DNA of 64,000 nucleotides from positions 4,249,856 through 4,313,855 of the forward strand of contig NZ_LR733275.1 in NCBI RefSeq assembly GCF_902506415.1, in the 5' to 3' direction. Position 1 is the stretch's first letter. Each line of letters starts with the position of its first letter. A program made the translations under genes and the position numbers. This DNA is from Massilia sp. 9I (GTDB taxonomy: Bacteria > Pseudomonadota > Gammaproteobacteria > Burkholderiales > Burkholderiaceae_D). Shown piece by piece: positions 28,516-36,290 of this stretch. The notes beneath the pieces were generated by a model. It did no database searches. It saw only the letters and a list, made by a program, of their open reading frames with translations, and was not told the origin of the DNA.

Positions 28516-28785
28516 TCACTTGAACTTTTCGCTGCTGTCGCGACCCGCCTTGTAGCCGATCAGGATCAGGCCCAGCAGCATCATCGCGAAGACTTCCGGT
28601 TCCGGCAATTCCGACATGTTCGCCGGTGGAAGTACGACGTCCTGGCGCTGGGTGACGGACAGGCTGCGCACCGGCGCCTGCACGCGTACTGCGGCCTGGC
28701 TGCTGGTGGCGAGATCGATTACGGCGGCTTGGGCGGGACTGCCGAGGCATATTGCCGCAGCCGCTGCCAGTGCATATCTTTTCAT
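28516..28785 (-). CDS. Short exported protein with PEP-CTERM-like tail
   Basis: Protein of 89 aa with a clear signal peptide (MKRYALAAAAAICLGSPAQA, cleavage after AQA) and a C-terminal LPEPEV motif (about residue 60) followed by a hydrophobic helix (FAMMLLGLILIGY) and a charged end (KAGRDSSEKFK). This layout matches PEP-CTERM exosortase substrates, although the tail is less Arg-rich than usual. The mature middle is only about 40 residues. The ATG at 28785 has AGAGGA six bases upstream; the ATG at 28791 would sit directly on that site. No exosortase is in the window. Confidence 0.65.
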   Translation of the reverse strand: MKRYALAAAAAICLGSPAQAAVIDLATSSQAAVRVQAPVRSLSVTQRQDVVLPPANMSELPEPEVFAMMLLGLILIGYKAGRDSSEKFK

Positions 28786-29366
28786 GGCCATTCCTCTTGC
28801 TGTTGCTCTTGCCGAGACTTGCATCGGGCCCATGCGCGCACATATAAGAATGGTCGCGTTAGGGCACCTGATGGATTCAGCATATCAAAACCGAACGAAT
28901 TGCCGCGTTCAATTGAAACTGCTGAGTTGCTTAAAGAAGTCATCAGGATACTGGCAGATCGGATCATGTTGCGATCAATCAAAGAATCTTTCAGTGTCGC
29001 GAATTAACCTCGTCCGTCCCTGACATTATTGCAAGTTGATGCCAGCTTTGCCATGCCGTTTTGACAAAAACTCGAAATAATTTAAATGTTCGATAATCTT
29101 TCCTAATAATCTGCCAATAAATTCCATTATTCATTTATCTACTATCGTCGCGATCGTCATTTTTTTCGACGCACGGTATACACCTCGGTTTTTTTTGAGG
29201 GTATAGTCTCCTTATCCCATTGCCTTCGGGCATCAAAACAATACCAAACGCACACGTTTGGACACTGAGCGGCCGCCACGCGCCGCAAGCCGATCCCGCG
29301 AGACCACGACGGTACGGCAACCCAGAAGTAGCGCTGTCCGACTCAAACTTAGCAAGAGATCAAACG
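28786..29366. other. AT-rich intergenic region upstream of the FtsH-like gene
   Basis: About 580 bases with no supported gene, unusually AT-rich for this genome. TTGACA at 29061-29066 is a perfect -35 hexamer; the best following -10 is TTAAAT at 29082-29087, with a short 15-base spacer. A hairpin of TATAC(a)CCTC and GAGGGTATA (29177-29205, one bulge) overlaps a TATAGT (29202-29207). Start codons upstream of 29367 in frame with the next gene exist but encode a non-family-like lead. Confidence 0.45.
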
Positions 29367-31334
29367 ATGCCTAATTTCGCCCAACTCCAAGTTGCTTTCA
29401 AGAACGCGTTCAAGAGTATCTACGTGCGCATCGCCCTGGCGGCGCTGCTGGGCGTGATCGCGGCTGTGGCAATCTGGAAGTCGAATGTGCCCCAGGAGAT
29501 GAATCCGGTCGTGCATTCGCAGAATATCGCCGAGATCACCGACCTGGCTGCCAATAAAGACCGCCTGGAATACCTGGTGATCGCCAAGCCGCTGTCCGAA
29601 TCGCCGCGCTATGTCTACAAGTACAAGGGCGCCGACGCCCTGCACGTGGTCAAGGTGCCGAGCACCTCGCACCTGTCGCTCGAGCGCGAAGTGCTGCTGA
29701 AGAACGCGATTCCCTATTCGATCGCCCAGGACGAATTCCTGGCCACTCACAAGGCCGTGATGGACGAAGGCGAGAGCTTCCTCGACAAGACCGGCACCTT
29801 CTTCAAGAACCATGGCCTGAACATCGCCGTCGTGCTGCTGGTGCTCTACCTGCTGAAGTTCGGCGTCCCGGGCATGGGCGCGAGCGCCTCGGTCATTACC
29901 CCGGACAAGCTCAAGGGCAGCATGGACGACCTGATCGGCATGGAAGACATCAAGCAGGAAGTCCTGCACCTGGAAGACATGATCCGCAACCGCGATGAAT
30001 ACCAGTCGCACAACATCGACAAGCCGTTCAACGTAATGCTGACCGGCCCCGCCGGTACCGGCAAGACCAAGCTGGTCGGCTACCTGGCCAAGCGCCTGGA
30101 CATGCCGCTGATCTCGGCCTCGGGTTCGGCCCTGGAATCGGGCTACGTCGGCGGCGGTTCGAAAGCGCTGAACGCGCTGTACAAGAAGGCCTGCGCCAAG
30201 GGCAAGTGCATCATCTTCCTGGATGAAGCCCAGAGCCTGTTCATGCCGCGCGGCCGCAGCGAAAAGAAGTGGGAAGACGACACCGCCAACACCCTGCTGG
30301 GCCTGCTGGACGGCGTGAAGAGCGACAAGGGCCAGGGCGTGATCTGGGTGGTCGCATCGAACTTCGACGACTCGAACACCGAGATGGACGAAGCGATGCT
30401 GCGCCGCTTCTCGGTCAAGATCAACTTCCGCCTGCCGAACAAGGGCGAGCGCAAGGAACTGCTGCGCAGCTTCCTGTCGCGTAAAAAAGATGGCCTGGTG
30501 GACTGGAACGACACCAACCTGGACCAGGTGGCGGAAATCACCCAGAACCTGAGCCCGGCGCTGCTGGAAACCGTGGTCGAACGTGCGTCGATGCTGTCGA
30601 TCCAGGAAAAGGCGATCATCAACACCAACCTGCTGTTCCGTGCCTACGAGCGCGCCACCATCGGCCTGACCGACCGCGCGACCACGGCCGAGAAGACCAA
30701 GCAACGCGAGCGCATCGCCCTGCACGAACTGGGTCACTTCTTCATGCAGATCGACCCTTACCTGCGCGCCGGCATGAGCCTGGCCGAAGTGAAGGAAAAG
30801 TCGCACCTGCTGAAGATCAGCACCGAAGCCGTGTCGAAGATCGGCGCCCTGGGCTACGTGCTGCAGTCGGGTGAAGACATGTCGCTACGCACCCTGGAAG
30901 AGCTGGAGCGCGACGTGGTCGGCCTGTACGGCGGCGTGGCGGCGGAAGAGCTGTTCTACGGCCCGCGCGGCATCTCGGTGGGCAGCCAGAACGACATCGA
31001 GAAGATCACCAAGATGCTGAACCTGATGGTCGGCCGCCTGTCGATGTATTCGCGCTCGAAGCTGGACTACTCGCAGCTGCAGAAGGACATGGGCGGCGAG
31101 CACACCCTGCGCCTGGTGGAAGAGAAAGCGGACGAACTGTACAGCTACACCCTGAACGCGATCCGCGACTACAAGCTGGTGATCGAATCGCTGAAGGACA
31201 CCCTGATGGACGAGTACGTGCTGTCGAAGGATGCGGTGTTCGATCTGCTGGAAGAGCGCAGCGAGCTGATCCACTCGCAGCTGCATGGCCGCCACGCCAA
31301 CCTCAAGCTGTGCGTGGAAGAGGTTGCCGCTTAA
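29367..31334 (+). CDS. Divergent FtsH-like AAA+ / M41-type membrane metalloprotease
   Basis: Protein of 655 aa with FtsH architecture. There are two transmembrane helices (about 17-37 and 151-167) around a roughly 110-residue periplasmic part. A AAA+ domain follows with Walker A GPAGTGKT (227-234), aromatic pore residue Y260-V-G, Walker B IIFLDE (282-287) and RR (346-347) in the arginine-finger region. A peptidase-like domain has HELGH (453-457) and a possible third zinc ligand D543 (SQNDIEK). It differs from housekeeping FtsH throughout (YHEAGH is replaced by LHELGH, SRH motif not seen), so it looks like a paralogous or specialised protease. It is monocistronic, with its own terminator. Confidence 0.85.
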   Translation: MPNFAQLQVAFKNAFKSIYVRIALAALLGVIAAVAIWKSNVPQEMNPVVHSQNIAEITDLAANKDRLEYLVIAKPLSESPRYVYKYKGADALHVVKVPSTSHLSLEREVLLKNAIPYSIAQDEFLATHKAVMDEGESFLDKTGTFFKNHGLNIAVVLLVLYLLKFGVPGMGASASVITPDKLKGSMDDLIGMEDIKQEVLHLEDMIRNRDEYQSHNIDKPFNVMLTGPAGTGKTKLVGYLAKRLDMPLISASGSALESGYVGGGSKALNALYKKACAKGKCIIFLDEAQSLFMPRGRSEKKWEDDTANTLLGLLDGVKSDKGQGVIWVVASNFDDSNTEMDEAMLRRFSVKINFRLPNKGERKELLRSFLSRKKDGLVDWNDTNLDQVAEITQNLSPALLETVVERASMLSIQEKAIINTNLLFRAYERATIGLTDRATTAEKTKQRERIALHELGHFFMQIDPYLRAGMSLAEVKEKSHLLKISTEAVSKIGALGYVLQSGEDMSLRTLEELERDVVGLYGGVAAEELFYGPRGISVGSQNDIEKITKMLNLMVGRLSMYSRSKLDYSQLQKDMGGEHTLRLVEEKADELYSYTLNAIRDYKLVIESLKDTLMDEYVLSKDAVFDLLEERSELIHSQLHGRHANLKLCVEEVAA

Positions 31335-31362
31335 TTACTGACGATTTTCCTTGCTGTTCTTT

Positions 31363-31394
31363 AACCCGCCGTGCGCAAGCCGGCGGGTTTTTTT
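31363..31394 (+). terminator. Rho-independent terminator of the FtsH-like gene
   Basis: Stem CCCGCCG (31365-31371) / CGGCGGG (31381-31387) followed by seven T residues, 30 bases after the stop codon and just before the convergent antiporter gene's end. Confidence 0.9.
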
Positions 31395-31398
31395 ATGT

Positions 31399-33096
31399 TC
31401 AGTGCGCCGCCGCGTGCTCCTTCAGCGTGTCCACCACATGCCGCGTCATGCTCGAGGCCAGTTCCTGCTCGCCGACGAAGACCTTGCCGCCGGTATCCTC
31501 GCGCAGCAGCGCCGCTTCGCCCTCGTTGTGGCTGCGCACGACCACCTTGACCGCGGGATTGAGCATGCGCGCGATCTCCACCATGCGCCGCACGTGGAAG
31601 GTGTCCGGGGTCGCGATTACTAAGAGCGCCGCATGCGTGATGTGGGCCTGGATCAGCACCGCCGGTTCGGCGGCATTGCCGGCCACCGCCGGAACGCCGC
31701 GCGCACGCAGCTGCTCGACCACTTCGCGGTTCTGTTCCGCCACCACGAAGTGCACGCCGCGCGCGGTCAGGTCGTCGGCGATGCGGCGGCCCACGCGGCC
31801 GAAGCCGACCAGCACCACCTGGCCGCTGAGTTTTTCATGCGCCGTTTCCATCGGCAGCTCGGCCAGCGGATCGGCCGGGCGCTCCAGTTTGCGCGCCAGT
31901 TCCGGCTTCGATTTCAGCCACTTTTCCAGCGGCGCGCCGAGGCTGAACATCAGCGGATTGACGGCGATCGAGATGATGGCGCCGGCCAGGATCAGGTTCT
32001 GGCCCAGGGCAGGGAGCAGTTCGAGCTGCATGCCCAGCGCCACCAGGATGAAGGAGAACTCGCCGATCTGGGCCAGACTCGCCGACACCGTGATCGCGGT
32101 ATTGATCGGGTAGCGCAGCGCAATCACCAGCACGAAGGCCGCCAGCGATTTGCCGAACAGGATGATGGCCACCACCGCCAGTACCTGCAGCGGATAGTCG
32201 ACCACGACCATCGGATCGAACAGCATGCCGACCGAGACGAAGAACAGCACCGAGAACGCGTCGCGCAGCGGCAGCGACTCTTCGGCGGCGCGGTGGCTCA
32301 GCTCCGATTCGCGCAGCACCATGCCGGCGAAGAAGGCGCCCAGCGCGAACGAGACGCCGAACAGGTGCGAGGACGCGTAGGCGATGCCGACCGCCGCCGC
32401 GATCACGGACAGCGTGAACAGTTCGCGCGAATTGGTCTTGGCGACGCGCCACAGGAACCAGGGGAACACTTTACGGCCGACGATCAGCATGAAGGCCACG
32501 AACGCGCCCACCTGCAGCAGGGTCTTGCCCAACGCCGGCCACAGCTCGGCGCCGGCGTCGCCCTTGCCGCCCAACGGGCCCGCAAGCGCCGGCAGCATCA
32601 CCAGCACCAGCACCATCACCAGGTCTTCGACCACCAGCCAGCCCACCGCGATGCGGCCGTTCAGGGAATCGAGCACGCCGCGCGCTTCCAGGGCGCGCAG
32701 CAGCACCACGGTGCTGGCCACCGACAGCGCCAGGCCGAACACCAGGCCGGCGCCCAGGCCCCAGCCCCACCAATGCGCCAGCCCCATGCCCATCAGGGTC
32801 GCCACCGTAATCTGCAGCAGCGCGCCGGGCAGGGCGATCTTCTTCACGTCGAGCAGGTCGCCCAGCGAGAAGTGCAGGCCGACACCGAACATCAGCAGCA
32901 TCACACCGATTTCCGCCAATTGGGAAGCCAGCTGCACGTCGGCGACGAATCCCGGGGTGGCGGGGCCGATCAGGACGCCGGCGGCGAGGTAGCCGACCAG
33001 CGCGGGCAGTTTCAGGCGTATGGCGAGCATGCCGAACAGGAGGCCGAAGCCGAGTGCGGCAGCAATGGTGGTGATCAGGCTGAGTTCATGGTGCAT
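31399..33096 (-). CDS. Monovalent cation:proton antiporter-2 (KefB/YbaL type)
   Basis: CPA2 antiporter of 565 aa. The first 390 residues form a Na+/H+-exchanger domain of about 12 helices (GYLAAGVLIGPATPG, EIGVMLLMFGVGLHF, SVASTVVLLRALE, FALGAFFAGMVLRESE). Residues about 415-535 are a TrkA-N/RCK nucleotide-binding domain starting VVLVGFGRVGRRIADDL. The match is closest to YbaL/KefB, potassium/proton efflux proteins gated by NAD(H) or glutathione adducts; the actual ion is not known. It lies downstream of the tetR gene in the same orientation with a 101-base gap, so it is probably a separate unit. Confidence 0.93.
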   Translation of the reverse strand: MHHELSLITTIAAALGFGLLFGMLAIRLKLPALVGYLAAGVLIGPATPGFVADVQLASQLAEIGVMLLMFGVGLHFSLGDLLDVKKIALPGALLQITVATLMGMGLAHWWGWGLGAGLVFGLALSVASTVVLLRALEARGVLDSLNGRIAVGWLVVEDLVMVLVLVMLPALAGPLGGKGDAGAELWPALGKTLLQVGAFVAFMLIVGRKVFPWFLWRVAKTNSRELFTLSVIAAAVGIAYASSHLFGVSFALGAFFAGMVLRESELSHRAAEESLPLRDAFSVLFFVSVGMLFDPMVVVDYPLQVLAVVAIILFGKSLAAFVLVIALRYPINTAITVSASLAQIGEFSFILVALGMQLELLPALGQNLILAGAIISIAVNPLMFSLGAPLEKWLKSKPELARKLERPADPLAELPMETAHEKLSGQVVLVGFGRVGRRIADDLTARGVHFVVAEQNREVVEQLRARGVPAVAGNAAEPAVLIQAHITHAALLVIATPDTFHVRRMVEIARMLNPAVKVVVRSHNEGEAALLREDTGGKVFVGEQELASSMTRHVVDTLKEHAAAH

Positions 33097-33157
33097 CCGT
33101 GCGGCCTCCGTGGCAGGTTGATAAGCCTTTGAGTATAAAGTACGGAGGCCTGCTCGA

Positions 33158-33187
33158 CGGTATTTTTATTACCGACTTTGCGGTAAT
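33158..33187. repeat. Overlapping CGGTAAT inverted repeats
   Basis: ATTACCG (33168-33174) and CGGTAAT (33181-33187) form a perfect 7-bp inverted repeat, and CGGTA at 33158-33162 also pairs with TACCG. They lie in the gap between tetR and the antiporter gene and could be an operator for the antiporter or a weak tetR terminator. Confidence 0.35.
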
Positions 33188-33197
33188 TAACAGCAAA

Positions 33198-33833
33198 TCA
33201 CGGCACGGTCGCGAGCGATAGCAGCACGTTGTGCAAGGATGCGCGCACGCTCGCGTATTGCTCCGGACGCGCGTGGCGGTCCAGGCGGAACAGCATCAGG
33301 CCCTGGATCTGGGCCACGATCAGTACCGCACGCTCCATGCAGCGTTCGTCGTCGATGGCCGGATTCAGGCCGCGGATCAGGCCATACACGGCGCGGCGTT
33401 CGCGCCCGATCATCTTGCCCATCAGGTTGGAAGCGAAGGGATGGCGCGAGGCCAGCGCCCAGATCTCGAAGAAGATCGCGTGCGTGACCGGATCGGTGAT
33501 CTCGTCGAGGAACATGTCGACAGTGCTGAGGAAGCGCTCGATCTGCGGCCGGCCGGCCATCGTCACCGCGATGCGGTCGATCTTGGCCTGGGACTCGTCC
33601 ATGGTAGTGAGAAGCAGGGCTTCCAGCAGCTGCTCCTTGCTGGCGTAGTAGTGCTGCACGTTCGACAGGCTCATCCCGACGTCCTGGGCCACGCGCCGCA
33701 TCGACAGCCCGGCATAGCCTTCGCTGGCGAGCAGCGCGCGCGCCGCCAGCAGGATGTCGCGCGCCCGCCCCAGCCCTTTTTCGGTGGTGGTCGAGGCTTT
33801 GTTGCGCAGGGTGGTGTCGAGCATGTGGGACAT
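33198..33833 (-). CDS. TetR/AcrR family transcriptional regulator
   Basis: TetR-type repressor of 211 aa. The N-terminal helix-turn-helix is clear: ARDILLAARALLASEGYAGLSMRRVAQDVGMSLSNVQHYYASKEQLLEAL. The ligand-binding C-terminal part is not specific (ALASRHPFASNLMGKMIGRERR). The start MSHMLDTTL at 33833 is chosen; longer frames would overlap the divergent promoter. It is transcribed away from the thiolase/acyl-CoA dehydrogenase/racemase operon across a 97-base gap holding a 16-bp palindrome. It therefore probably represses that operon and itself, with an acyl-CoA as a plausible inducer. Confidence 0.9.
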   Translation of the reverse strand: MSHMLDTTLRNKASTTTEKGLGRARDILLAARALLASEGYAGLSMRRVAQDVGMSLSNVQHYYASKEQLLEALLLTTMDESQAKIDRIAVTMAGRPQIERFLSTVDMFLDEITDPVTHAIFFEIWALASRHPFASNLMGKMIGRERRAVYGLIRGLNPAIDDERCMERAVLIVAQIQGLMLFRLDRHARPEQYASVRASLHNVLLSLATVP

Positions 33834-33882
33834 GGCGCGATTATCGCAGAGGGATACAAAAAATAGTACGCCTGACCTATAA

Positions 33883-33911
33883 TTGACCAGTAGTAGGTCG
33901 CGCGACCTAAT
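33883..33911 (+). promoter_or_regulatory. Predicted sigma-70 promoter of the acyl-CoA oxidation operon
   Basis: TTGACC (33883-33888) as -35, a 17-base spacer, and CCTAAT (33906-33911) as -10, 20 bases before the thiolase ATG. The -10 is a partial match (4 of 6). A perfect palindrome covers the spacer and most of the -10. Confidence 0.5.
33894..33909. promoter_or_regulatory. Palindromic operator TAGGTCGCGCGACCTA
   Basis: Perfect 16-bp palindrome between divergent tetR and the thiolase gene, of the size and position expected for a TetR-family operator. A related half-site GACCTA occurs at about 33,874. Binding by the adjacent regulator is inferred. Confidence 0.65.
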
Positions 33912-33930
33912 TAAAAAGAACGGAGACAGC

Positions 33931-35112
33931 ATGAGCAAGGTGTACGTCAGCGGCGTCGGGATGATCCCCTTCGCCAAGCCGGGCGCGAGCAGCCCTTATC
34001 ACGAGATGGGCGCCCAGGCCGCCCGCGCCGCCCTGCAGGATGCCGGCGTCGCCTACGACCTGGTCGAGCAGGCCTACGCCGGCTACGTCTACGGCGACTC
34101 CACCAGCGGCCAGAAGGCGCTGTACGCCGTTGGCATGACCGGCATCCCGATCGTCAACGTCAACAACAACTGCTCGACCGGCTCGACCGCGCTGTTCCTG
34201 GGCCGCCAGGCGATCGCCAGCGGCGCCGCCGAGTGCGTGCTGGTGCTCGGCTTCGAGCAGATGAGCCCCGGCGCGCTCGGCTCCGTCTTCACCGACCGCC
34301 CGACGCCCTTCGACGCCTTCGACGCCGTCACCGACCGCCTGGTCGGCAAGCCCGAGATCCCGCTGGCGCTGCGCTATTTCGGCGGCGCCGGGCTGGCGCA
34401 CATGGAGAAATACGGCACGCCGCTGGCGGCCTTTGCCCGCATCCGCGCCAAGGCCAGCCGCCACGCCGTGAACAACCCGCTGGCGCTGTTCCGCAAAGAG
34501 GTCACGATGCAGGACGTGCTCGAGGCGCCCGAAATCTGGCCGGGCGTGATGACGCGTCTGATGGCCTGCCCGCCGACCTGCGGCGCGGCAGCGGCCCTCT
34601 TGGTGTCGGAAGCCTTCGCAGCAAAGCACGGCCTGCGCCGCGACGTCCACATCGCCGCCCAGGCCATGACCACCGACACCGCGGCGACGTTCGAGGCCGG
34701 CGACATGATGCGCCTGGTCGGCTACGACATGAGCCGCGCCGCCGCGCAGAAGGTCTATGAGCAGTCCGGCCTCGGCCCGGAAGACCTCGACGTGGTCGAG
34801 CTGCACGACTGCTTCGCGCACAATGAACTGATCACCTACGAAGCCCTGGGCCTGTGCCCGGAAGGCGGCGCCGACAAGTTCATCGTCGAGGGCGACAACA
34901 CCTATGGCGGCCGGGTCGTCACCAACCCGTCCGGCGGGCTGCTCTCGAAAGGCCATCCGCTGGGCGCCACCGGCCTGGCCCAGTGCTACGAACTGACCCA
35001 CCAGCTGCGCGGCAGTGCCGAGGCGCGCCAGGTCGAGGGCGCGCGCGTCGCCCTGCAGCACAACCTGGGCCTGGGCGGCGCCTGCGTCGTCACCATGTAC
35101 CGCAACGGCTGA
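33931..35112 (+). CDS. SCP-x-type thiolase (3-ketoacyl-CoA thiolase / lipid-transfer protein)
   Basis: Thiolase of 393 aa of the SCP2/SCP-x subfamily. It has NNNCSTGSTALF with the nucleophilic Cys, VVELHDCFAHNELITYEALGLCPEGG, and SGGLLSKGHPLGATGLAQ with the catalytic His. The final GGACVVTMY replaces the CxG motif of ordinary thiolases, as is usual for SCP-x. These enzymes cleave 3-ketoacyl-CoAs, often branched or sterol-type. The ATG at 33931 follows CGGAGACAGC. It is the first gene of an operon with an acyl-CoA dehydrogenase and a CoA racemase. Confidence 0.9.
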   Translation: MSKVYVSGVGMIPFAKPGASSPYHEMGAQAARAALQDAGVAYDLVEQAYAGYVYGDSTSGQKALYAVGMTGIPIVNVNNNCSTGSTALFLGRQAIASGAAECVLVLGFEQMSPGALGSVFTDRPTPFDAFDAVTDRLVGKPEIPLALRYFGGAGLAHMEKYGTPLAAFARIRAKASRHAVNNPLALFRKEVTMQDVLEAPEIWPGVMTRLMACPPTCGAAAALLVSEAFAAKHGLRRDVHIAAQAMTTDTAATFEAGDMMRLVGYDMSRAAAQKVYEQSGLGPEDLDVVELHDCFAHNELITYEALGLCPEGGADKFIVEGDNTYGGRVVTNPSGGLLSKGHPLGATGLAQCYELTHQLRGSAEARQVEGARVALQHNLGLGGACVVTMYRNG

Positions 35113-35122
35113 GGGCAGACAC

Positions 35123-36268
35123 ATGGACTTGATGACGTCCCCCTGGATGAACGAGGAACTGGCCGCGTTTCGCGACGCCGTGCGCCGCTTCGTGGCGGGT
35201 GAGATCACGCCGCACCAGGAAGCCTGGCGCAAGCAGCAGCACGTCGACCGCGCACTCTGGCACAAGGCCGGCGAAATGGGCCTGCTGCTGGCCGACATCC
35301 CGGAAGATTACGGCGGCGCCGGCGGCAGCTTCGCCCACATGGCGGTGGTGTTCGAAGAACTGTCCTACGGCGGCGACACCGCCTTCGGCATCCACGTCCA
35401 CGCCATCGTCGCGCACTACCTGCTGAACCAGGGCACCGAGGAGCAGAAGCGCAGATACCTGCCCAAGCTCGCCAGCGGCGAGATGATCGCGGCCATCGCC
35501 ATGAGCGAACCGGGCGCCGGCTCCGACCTGAAGGGTATCCGCACGACAGCCGTGCGCGGCGCGGACGGCTACCGCGTGAGCGGCTCCAAGACCTTCATCT
35601 CGAACGGCTACATGGCCGACCTGATCCTGGTGGTGGCCAAGACCGATCCGGCAGCGGGCGCCAAGGGCGTCTCGCTGCTGCTGCTGGAGACCAAGGACAA
35701 TCCGGGCTTTCGCGTCGGCCGCATCCTGGAGAAAGTGGGCCAGAAGGGCCAGGACACCTGCGAGCTGTTCTTCGACGAGGCCCATGTGCCGCTCGAGAAC
35801 GTGCTGGGCGGCCAGGAGGGCCGGGGCTTTGCCCAGCTAATGACCGAGCTGCCCTACGAACGCACCATCCTGGGCGTGTGCGGCGTGGCCGCGATCGAGC
35901 GCGCCTTGCAGCTCACCATCGAGCACACGCGCGAGCGCAAGGCCTTCGGCCAGGCCCTCATCGAGATGCAGAACACCCGCTTCGTGCTGGCCGAAATCAA
36001 GACCGAGGCCACGGTGGCGCGCATCTTCATCGACCGCTGCATCGAGGAGATGCTGGCAGGGCGCATGGACACGGTGCGCGCCTCGATGGCCAAGTACTGG
36101 ATCTCGGACCTGCAGTGCAAGGTGGTGGACCAGTGCCTGCAGCTGTTCGGCGGCTACGGCTACATGCTGGAATACCCGATCGCCCAGATGTACGTCGACG
36201 CGCGCGTGCAGCGCATCTACGGCGGCGCCAACGAGATCATGAAAGAGATCATTGCCCGTTCGCTCTAA
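35123..36268 (+). CDS. Acyl-CoA dehydrogenase, LCAD-like
   Basis: FAD-dependent acyl-CoA dehydrogenase of 381 aa. [14 protein letters not shown] and [16 protein letters not shown] form the FAD/substrate core, with RKAFGQAL and [12 protein letters not shown] in the C-terminal helices. The C-terminal [11 protein letters not shown] lacks the Glu of medium/short-chain enzymes. ELPYER (E246) sits where long-chain and isovaleryl-CoA dehydrogenases keep their catalytic base, so the enzyme resembles LCAD and probably prefers long or branched acyl-CoA. It starts 10 bases after the thiolase stop. Confidence 0.92.
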   Translation: MDLMTSPWMNEELAAFRDAVRRFVAGEITPHQEAWRKQQHVDRALWHKAGEMGLLLADIPEDYGGAGGSFAHMAVVFEELSYGGDTAFGIHVHAIVAHYLLNQGTEEQKRRYLPKLASGEMIAAIAMSEPGAGSDLKGIRTTAVRGADGYRVSGSKTFISNGYMADLILVVAKTDPAAGAKGVSLLLLETKDNPGFRVGRILEKVGQKGQDTCELFFDEAHVPLENVLGGQEGRGFAQLMTELPYERTILGVCGVAAIERALQLTIEHTRERKAFGQALIEMQNTRFVLAEIKTEATVARIFIDRCIEEMLAGRMDTVRASMAKYWISDLQCKVVDQCLQLFGGYGYMLEYPIAQMYVDARVQRIYGGANEIMKEIIARSL

Positions 36269-36290
36269 TAAGAATAGAGGAGAGACCGAG

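Noticed and set aside
29220-29366. Upstream extension of the FtsH-like protein by 49 residues
   Set aside because: The extension starts at TTG, is Pro/Arg-rich and would precede the first membrane helix without family precedent; the ATG at 29367 has an AAGAGA site.
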